Positions 9,277-14,794 of a DNA stretch of 14,794 bases are shown here, piece after piece. Each line of letters begins with the position of its first letter. Position 1 is the stretch's first letter. Origin of the DNA: Smittium culicis (Eukaryota > Kickxellomycota > Harpellomycetes > Harpellales > Legeriomycetaceae); NCBI GenBank assembly GCA_001970855.1, contig LSSN01005347.1:1-14794 (forward strand), given 5' to 3'. The notes beneath the pieces are model-generated. The model did not search any database. It saw only the letters and a program-made list of their open reading frames with translations, and was not told where the DNA came from. A program made the translations under genes and the position numbers.

Positions 9277-9319
9277 ATTAGCCACGGCTGACAAATTAGC
9301 AGCCGCTTCTAACGCTAAT
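9277..9319. repeat. Nested inverted repeat with a GC-rich inner stem
   Basis: Outer arms ATTAGC (9277-9282) and GCTAAT (9314-9319) enclose inner arms CGGCTG (9285-9290) and CAGCCG (9300-9305) around a 9-nt loop. Both stems are perfect over 6 bp. The surrounding DNA is strongly AT-rich, so a GC stem here stands out. It could be part of a structured RNA or a binding site; nothing links it to a known RNA family. Confidence 0.5.
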
Positions 9320-9609
9320 ATTGTGGGTAATTATTAGTAAGGCTGTGGATTTCAAAAGAGCGCTTTTTCGATCTTTCTCGGGACAAACAGCTCACAAGTC
9401 TAACAAAAAGCCTTAATTGGATAAACCAATTAGTAATTGTTTTATGTTTGGTTTAATTATATTTCAAACGCAATGAAATTTTATGAGACTATACTAGTTT
9501 ACCCATTTGTCATTGGGTTGGATTTAATATATTTTTTATTGCTTATGGCCGTTGGTCCATAATGTGACAAATATTTTTATCCAAGGTAATTAGAGGCTAA
9601 ACTTGCAGA

Positions 9610-9625
9610 GCTAATTTTAATTAGC
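9610..9625. repeat. GCTAATT/AATTAGC palindrome
   Basis: Seven-base arms are separated by TT. It contains two of the ATTAGC hexamers that cluster in this part of the intergenic region. Confidence 0.45.
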
Positions 9626-10390
9626 AATTTAAACTTTAATTACTCGACTAGACACTTTTTCACTTGCATTAGCTAAAGGCGACTTCTACTTCTGCTTAGT
9701 CTGAAGGATGATTAATTTTCGCAGTTCAAAAAAAATAATTAAAGCCAGCCGATCCCGAAATGGCTAGTGACAATTCGTATTTTAAAGATAGTTTGCCACA
9801 TATTTTTTTTGGGGGGGAAGGGGGGTTGATATTATAAATCTCTAATAAGAGTATTAGCCTGTACAACGAATGATGGCAGCTATAGATTTATAGCTAACCT
9901 AATGTCCAGAGATTCCTAAAAGAACCTATCTAAAAAAAACTCATTTTATCGATTTTGCAAATATGTCTTTTAGGAATTATATCGATCAGATAAGCATGAG
10001 CATTTGCCTTCCCGCACTACTCACTACTGCGATTACCAGCAAATCATTGAGGCCTTAATATATTAGCACTCTGATATTAGCAAACCATATTGATACACTA
10101 TACACTAACTGTATTTGGCGGCCAATGCCTGCTTACCACTCCACCCTTTCAATCCCCGGTAAAACAGAAAAAAAAACTTTAAAAAAACACTAATTCTTGA
10201 ATGTTTGGCGATCTGTATAAAAAAAAAAAACATACAGGTAAACAGTCATTAATTAAATTCTCTCACCTTTATCGGAACACTTTTGGTTGCTTAATAAGCA
10301 GCATTGCCCAATACTATTAAACCTAGATCCCGGATATGAATTTCTTTTTTTTTTTTTTCTTCCATTAAAGTAACCTTGACAGCCTTAATC

Positions 10391-10915
10391 CCGATTTATC
10401 TCTTCCCATTTATATCCAATATCATATTTTTCAACCCTACCCATACCCCTAAAAAAAAAATTCAGAAACGTATATATACTTCAACTACGCACTCCCACTT
10501 ATATACTATGCTATTTGTGACACCTTAAAAACTTGTGCTCTTACTATCACCCAACTCGCCCATATTTTTGTCTACTCGCTAAGTTTTAAGCGCTCCATCA
10601 TATATTTTCTGGTCTCTCAAACCACCACCAATTCTACCCTTTTTATATTTAAACTCCTTAACAACTTTTAACTCTCTTTACCTTACCCAATTATCTCTTA
10701 GCCCTTCGACACACACTCTCTTACCAACTCTAATTTATAATAATTATTCAATACTTATATCAGCTATAATATCTAAAACTCAACATACAAACATACCAAC
10801 CCTAATACTCAACCCAACCTCTTTTTCTATGAAAACCTCGATTTTACTAGAATAAATATATTGCTCAAACTGATTATTTTAATTTTTTTTTACTTTTATA
10901 ATAAACTAAAACAAT
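10391..10915 (+). promoter_or_regulatory. Promoter and G-poor leader of the MFS transporter gene
   Basis: The plus strand becomes rich in C, T and A and almost lacks G; by eye only about 8 Gs occur between 10621 and 10915. TATATATA at 10471-10478 could be a TATA element, roughly 440 nt before the ATG. ACTCGC occurs at 10554-10559 and 10574-10579. The sequence before the ATG, AAAACAAT, is A-rich as in many fungal start contexts. Transcription start sites cannot be placed from sequence alone. Confidence 0.5.
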
Positions 10916-12721
10916 ATGGATGCCTCAAAAGGTCCTTCTGACCCAACCAGCGATATCAACTCTCTTGCTGATCCTAAATACTGTAGTGTACCTGTCGATT
11001 TTCACCCGAACAACTACGAAATTTCCCCGTATAGCTCCAATGAACGCGATAATATCACTGTAGAAAACATAAAATTGCCCCGAAAAAGCTCTGCTTCTGA
11101 CCATATCCACATAACTCTACACAACACTAGAGAAAGTGTCCCTGAACAATACCCTGTTCACCAAATTGAAAAAGCTTCTAGCATAGACGAGCCGGTGTGT
11201 GGTGAAGGCAGACAAGACTTATCCGTCGCTAAAAAATACCTCATAGTATCCATCCTATGTCTAGCTGTCTTCCTCTCCTCGCTAGACAGCACAATGGTCT
11301 CAACTGCCCTCCCAACAATCGCAAACGAATTCAACGCCCTGTCAACCGTATCTTGGATTGTCACCTCAAATCTCCTATGTACCACCGCTTTCCAGCCCCT
11401 TTATGGCAGAATATCTGACATCTTTGGCAGAAAACTTACCCTTCTATTCTCTCTCTCTATATTTCTTATCGGCTCAATCATATCTGGCTTCGCAAAATCT
11501 ATCCCCACTCTCATCGTCTCAAGAGGAATAACTGGTGCTGGAGGTGCTGGCATCTCCGTCATGGTTAACGTCGTCATTTCCGATATTGTTTCCATGCAAG
11601 ATCGTGGAAAGTACGCCGGTCTAATCGGTGTTGCTTTTGGAATTGCAAGCGTCACCGGTCCCCTTCTTGGCGGCGTTTTTGCTGATAAACTCACTTGGCG
11701 ATGGTGCTTCTACATCAATATACCCATCACCATCCTAATCATGGCTGCTGTACAATTAATCGTCCACCTCGGTTCCCCCAAGGGCAACTATAAAGAAAAA
11801 ATTAGAAGAATCGATTTCCTCGGTATTTTCCTCATTCTTTCCAGTCTTACCCTCATCATTCTCGCTATTAACTGGGGAGGCGTTTTTTATCCGTGGAAAT
11901 CCCCACTGGTAATTTCCTCCATAGTCTGCGGTATTATCTTACTCGCATTCTTCTGCCTCGTTGAGCTCAAATATGCTAATGAACCCATCATTCCATTAAA
12001 CCTTTTCAAAATCAGAAACGTTTGGTCTGTTCTTGCAATCCAACTATGTGTTGGTTCCGTCATGTACATCTGTATTTACTACATGCCCATCTACTATTCG
12101 GTTGTTTACAACGGCTCCGCCTCCGCCTCCGGCCTCTTCCTCCTCCCCTTTATCATCGCCATGGTTATCTCCTCTGTCTCTTGCGGACTCTTAATCTCCT
12201 ACACTGGCTACTATAAAATATTCATCCAAATCGGCACCCTTTCCATCACTGTCGCTTTAGGTCTTATCTCCACCTTCAACACCACCATCGCTCGCTACAA
12301 ACAAATAATATACCTTTTCATGGCCGGAATTGGTATCTCCCTCTGCAACCAACCCATGATCATTTGCATCCAAGCCTCCACTGAGCCCAAATACCTCGCC
12401 ACTTCAACCGCTACTCTGATCTTCTTCAGAATCCTTAGCGGCACTCTCGGCATCTCCCTGTTCTCAACTATCCTCAAAAACGAACTCAACTCTAGACTCG
12501 CTTCTTTCGTTTCGCTCAACCCCGACTTTGCAACATTCGCTGAAAACTCAAAACAAAGTATCGAGTCTATATATAGTCCTGAAACTCCCCTCGCCGCAAG
12601 AGTCGGCATTGTTCACGCATACGTCAAGTCAATCGAATTTGTCTTTTATGTCCTTATCCCCATTGTTGGCGTTGGTCTCATCCTCTCCTTCGTCCTCAAA
12701 CATATCCCTTTTAAAAAATAA
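10916..12721 (+). CDS. MFS transporter, DHA2 (14-helix) drug:H+ antiporter family
   Basis: A single-exon membrane protein of 601 residues. Members of this family export drugs, siderophores or amino acids by proton antiport at the plasma or vacuolar membrane; the substrate here cannot be read from sequence. Residues 1-105 are hydrophilic, Ser- and Pro-bearing and probably cytosolic. Helix 1 begins near 107 and includes the DHA2 motif LDSTMVSTALPTIANEF (123-139). Motif A GRISDIFGRK (164-173), motif B with Arg203 (RGITGAGGAGI) and motif C GIASVTGPLLGG (242-253) follow, then WRWCFYINIP (261-270). About fourteen hydrophobic segments can be counted to residue 595, with a hydrophilic loop at about 521-565 before the last helix, as in fungal DHA2 proteins. 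It ends in a short basic tail. Codons are rich in C- and T-ending forms. No frameshift or lost motif was seen. Its neighbours suggest no specific role. Confidence 0.93.
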   Translation: MDASKGPSDPTSDINSLADPKYCSVPVDFHPNNYEISPYSSNERDNITVENIKLPRKSSASDHIHITLHNTRESVPEQYPVHQIEKASSIDEPVCGEGRQDLSVAKKYLIVSILCLAVFLSSLDSTMVSTALPTIANEFNALSTVSWIVTSNLLCTTAFQPLYGRISDIFGRKLTLLFSLSIFLIGSIISGFAKSIPTLIVSRGITGAGGAGISVMVNVVISDIVSMQDRGKYAGLIGVAFGIASVTGPLLGGVFADKLTWRWCFYINIPITILIMAAVQLIVHLGSPKGNYKEKIRRIDFLGIFLILSSLTLIILAINWGGVFYPWKSPLVISSIVCGIILLAFFCLVELKYANEPIIPLNLFKIRNVWSVLAIQLCVGSVMYICIYYMPIYYSVVYNGSASASGLFLLPFIIAMVISSVSCGLLISYTGYYKIFIQIGTLSITVALGLISTFNTTIARYKQIIYLFMAGIGISLCNQPMIICIQASTEPKYLATSTATLIFFRILSGTLGISLFSTILKNELNSRLASFVSLNPDFATFAENSKQSIESIYSPETPLAARVGIVHAYVKSIEFVFYVLIPIVGVGLILSFVLKHIPFKK

Positions 12722-12867
12722 TTTTTCTCATCTGCCCATCCCCTTCTAAATTTCTGTTTTCCAATATCCCTTTACATTTTATTTTAAATACTCTTTTTTC
12801 TCTATATCCTTTACAGCTTAGTATTTTTATTAATTTTTCCTTACTCGCAAATCTTTTCATCTTTTAT

Positions 12868-12873
12868 AATAAA
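12868..12873 (+). terminator. Candidate poly(A) signal of the MFS gene
   Basis: AATAAA about 146 nt after the MFS stop codon. Fungal signals are loose and this hexamer is common in AT-rich DNA, so the assignment is weak. Confidence 0.35.
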
Positions 12874-12917
12874 TCAATTCGACTTTAGTTTTAAATTTCA
12901 AATCGTTAATTAGCTCT

Positions 12918-12923
12918 TTTATT
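12918..12923 (-). terminator. Candidate poly(A) signal of SSU72
   Basis: AATAAA on the minus strand about 140 nt after the SSU72 stop codon. Position is plausible but the base composition makes chance matches likely. Confidence 0.3.
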
Positions 12924-13065
12924 CTTTTCGATTATAATTTACAAAAAAAAAAAGGTAAAAAAATTATGGCTCATAATATTTGCCACACTAATTTAAAATT
13001 GTTTGGTTTGAAAAAAATAAAATTAAAAACCACTTGAAATCCTTATTTCAAATGCAGGGCAGAAT

Positions 13066-13726
13066 TCAATAATATATCAGGTTGTAAAGCAAACTGTGCG
13101 TGTTCTCTGCCTGCAGCTTTTCCAGTATTCCCTCCATCTCAAGCTCAATATCGCGCGCCTGCATGATCATCTCGCTTAGTCGGGATATCGTCGCCCCGCC
13201 TTTGCCCGCATCAATGTGGTTATCGCGGATCTCGACATTGATCACGTGGACGGGCTTTGCGACGCGCCCCATCCTGCTCAGCAGCTCCGCATTGACTGCG
13301 TCGAAGACCCGCTCCTCGCACGTTATGATCACATCGAACTGATCATAGTTGTCCTGGAACTTCTGCGGCGCCTCTTTCAGCTTCATGTTCCTCTCGAGCA
13401 TCGAAAACAGGCCGTTTTTTTTGTACCTATACACACCACAAAGTAACAATAAAATTAATATTTTTTGTAGGGGGGAAGGAGGGATTTTATATTTATGGCA
13501 TTAGAAATTATTACATTGGCGAGTTCCTGCGCTTAAGATCGTTGTATATCGTCTCGTATCTCGTCCCGAAACTGTAGACCACTGGTTTGTCGATCGAGTC
13601 GCCAGGCAGCCGCACTTTCGAGCCTGTGCCGAACGACTTCACGTTCAGATTCAATCGATCGAGGACAAGATGGCCCTCCATGCTACGGTTCATGTTGCTC
13701 GCGCAAATAACTGCGAATTTCACCAT
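13066..13726 (-). CDS. SSU72: RNA polymerase II CTD phosphatase Ssu72 (2 exons)
   Basis: Ssu72 removes phosphate from Ser5 (and Ser7) of the Pol II C-terminal domain and acts in the cleavage and polyadenylation factor during 3' processing and termination in the nucleus. Exons are 13726-13515 and 13426-13066 (TGA stop), joined within an ATG (Met71) codon to give 190 residues; human Ssu72 has 194. The phosphatase loop CASNMNRS (CX5R, Cys8 and Arg14) is intact. [12 protein letters not shown] (31-42) and [10 protein letters not shown] (46-55) follow, then YNDLKRRN, the Cys-Glu-Glu-Arg segment TCEERVFD (106-113), and [13 protein letters not shown] (129-141) with the expected catalytic aspartate Asp139. 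The protein ends in the aromatic tail YNLIYY, like the family. The start has the A-rich context AAAAAATATGG. The exons are much richer in G and C than the surrounding DNA. Convergent with the MFS gene. Confidence 0.96.
13427..13514 (-). other. SSU72 intron
   Basis: An 88-nt phase-2 intron with donor AT|GTAATA and acceptor GTATAG|G. Splicing gives [16 protein letters not shown], matching the family across the junction. Without splicing the frame stops at TAA inside the donor. C-runs are present on the sense strand (complement of 13470-13475). Confidence 0.93.
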
Positions 13727-14748
13727 ATTTTTTCGAAGTATATTAATTTTACAAAAAAAAAGGGGGTAGGGGATATGAATGTACAAGGAAATGTCTATGA
13801 TCTTGATTTGAAAAAAAAAAAGAGTGAATTTGAAGCTTTTTTTAAAAAAAAATTATATCTTAATATTGAATACAAAAAAACAGTTAATTTAGGCTAATTT
13901 TTTCATTCAAACCGATAATGCAGTTTTGAATGATTCAAAAACATTCTCAATGTTGGAGAAAAAAAAACTCGTAAATTCACTTTTTTTTATTATATACCAG
14001 AATACTACTCAGCCAACAATATTTATTACTTGAATAATTTATTGCATTTAATAGGCTTAATTTTTAATTATTCGAAGCCTAAATTCCACACACTGCGCAC
14101 AAAAAAAAAAAAACTTTCAGGAACTGTATACCTATTGGTCCAACTAATTGTCTTCAGCAAATGGATTCCCCTTACATTATAAATGACTATAATTTGTCGA
14201 ATCAGCACATTTACAATAATTTATTGTAGTTGCCAAAATATTCGCTCTATTCCACCACTATTAACTTTAGAACGCCTTAAGCATTTAAGTAAACCAAGAT
14301 TAGGTTGAAAATCTAGATTTCTTTGTTATATCTCAAGCTATGAAGAGTAAAGGGGTTTTTGCTTCATTTGTAGGCTTTAAAACACCACAATTAAACATTC
14401 ATTTTCCTTACCTCTAATTATCCAAACCAAGACTGTAAATAACACGCGCTCTTACAGCTATCAATAAAAATCCATCTATTGTTATCAAAATCTAATAATT
14501 GTTTTTTGTAAAGCTTTTTTATATATATATCCTGAATTTTTCAATATATTGAAATAGAGCAAAATATAAGAGCATTGTATTGTTCGAAAATTAAATGCAC
14601 GAGTCAAATAGATTCATTTCATAAAATTCGCTTGGATATCAAAATTTTTCATATTTCAAATAATATTGGACACTGAAAGGGCTATAAGAAAATCAGGACA
14701 TTTTTTAAATTTTCCTTACACATTTATAACTGAGAATTGAGCTAAAAT
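13727..14748. other. AT-rich region upstream of SSU72, no gene seen
   Basis: About 1 kb with no credible reading frame or RNA gene. The part next to SSU72 is C-rich on the SSU72 sense strand (G5-TA-G4 on the plus strand at 13761-13771), the likely leader. A 7-bp inverted repeat TAGGCTT (14052-14058) and AAGCCTA (14075-14081) is present. An SSU72 promoter should lie here but I cannot point to its elements. Confidence 0.5.
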
Positions 14749-14794
14749 AAACTATAACTATAACTATAACTATAACTATAACTATAACTATAAC
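14749..14794. repeat. AACTAT hexamer array at the window edge
   Basis: More than seven perfect AACTAT units run to the last base, so the array is cut off and its length is unknown. The complementary strand (ATAGTT) has only single Gs, unlike usual telomere repeats, so a plain microsatellite is more likely than a chromosome end. Confidence 0.9.

Larger units (their letters stand above)
6828..10390. other. Gene-free AT-rich intergenic region (PCCB 3' side and beyond)
   Basis: About 3.6 kb in which I find no credible protein gene on either strand, no tRNA-like B box and no transposon coding sequence. It begins with a C-rich PCCB 3' flank (C5, C6 and C4 runs at 6853-6873). It is otherwise dominated by A and T homopolymers, with isolated more G-rich patches on the plus strand (about 8366-8400, 8518-8573, 8855-8900 and 9811-9825). 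It holds small inverted repeats: 7775-7792, 8263-8277, 9277-9319, 9610-9625 and 9878-9895. ATTAGC/GCTAAT hexamers cluster from 9277 to 10081. An unannotated non-coding RNA remains possible. Confidence 0.6.
12722..13065. other. Convergent 3' region between the MFS gene and SSU72
   Basis: These 344 bp separate two convergent stop codons and hold no gene. The MFS side is pyrimidine-rich and carries CCTTACTCGCAAAT (12839-12852), the 14-mer shared with the PCCA 3' flank, then AATAAA. The SSU72 side has a perfect 7-bp inverted repeat, TTGAAAT (13034-13040) and ATTTCAA (13045-13051), 15 nt past its stop. The two candidate AATAAA signals lie past each other, so the transcripts could overlap at their 3' ends. 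Confidence 0.55.

Noticed and set aside
9878..9895. AGCTATA-GATT-TATAGCT hairpin as a terminator
   Set aside because: The stem is almost all A-T, such inverted repeats arise by chance in this composition, and factor-independent hairpin terminators are not used by fungal Pol II genes.
6828..10915. tRNA genes in the long intergenic region
   Set aside because: I looked on both strands for the GGTTCGANTCC B box. TTCGAGCC near 7861 and similar fragments lack a pairing T-arm or acceptor stem.
14749..14794. Possible telomere repeat
   Set aside because: The hexamer has no G-cluster on either strand and only about 46 bases are visible; no subtelomeric feature supports a chromosome end.

Overview
The window looks like a piece of an AT-rich fungal nuclear genome. 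It holds four protein genes with short GT-AG introns (85-154 nt), long pyrimidine-rich leaders, and a fungal-type DHA2 drug:H+ antiporter. Both subunits of mitochondrial propionyl-CoA carboxylase (PCC) are present. Most Dikarya dispose of propionyl-CoA through the methylcitrate cycle and lack PCC, so an early-diverging fungus is the best guess (Zoopagomycota, Chytridiomycota or a similar lineage; a low-GC Kickxellomycotina relative would fit). This placement is inference, not something the bases prove.

Layout: 1-152 is an uninterrupted ATA microsatellite at the window edge. 403-3038 (minus strand, 4 exons) encodes the biotin-carrying PCC alpha subunit. 3039-4993 is a divergent intergenic region carrying GATA-type sites and short tandem repeats. 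4994-6827 (plus strand, 3 exons) encodes the PCC beta subunit. 6828-10915 is about 4.1 kb in which I found no gene; it ends in a strikingly G-poor leader. 10916-12721 (plus strand, no intron) is a 14-helix MFS transporter. 12722-13065 is a short convergent 3' region. 13066-13726 (minus strand, 2 exons) is the RNA polymerase II CTD phosphatase Ssu72. 13727-14794 is AT-rich DNA with no gene found, ending in an AACTAT hexamer array at the right edge. I rebuilt all six introns by reading frame and by matching the spliced proteins to conserved family sequence.

How the genes work together: the alpha and beta subunits form one mitochondrial enzyme that turns propionyl-CoA into D-methylmalonyl-CoA. 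Their head-to-head arrangement over a shared 1.95 kb region suggests co-regulation. The transporter and SSU72 have no evident link to that pathway.

I found no CRISPR array, tRNA, rRNA, transposon or defence-like system, and no convincing new biological system. The points most worth a second look are the PCC gene pair and its GATA-rich intergenic region, a 14-nt sequence shared by two 3' UTRs, a nested GC-rich hairpin in the gene-free stretch, an odd GTTTTT splice donor, and C-run and G-poverty patterns that follow the sense strand.
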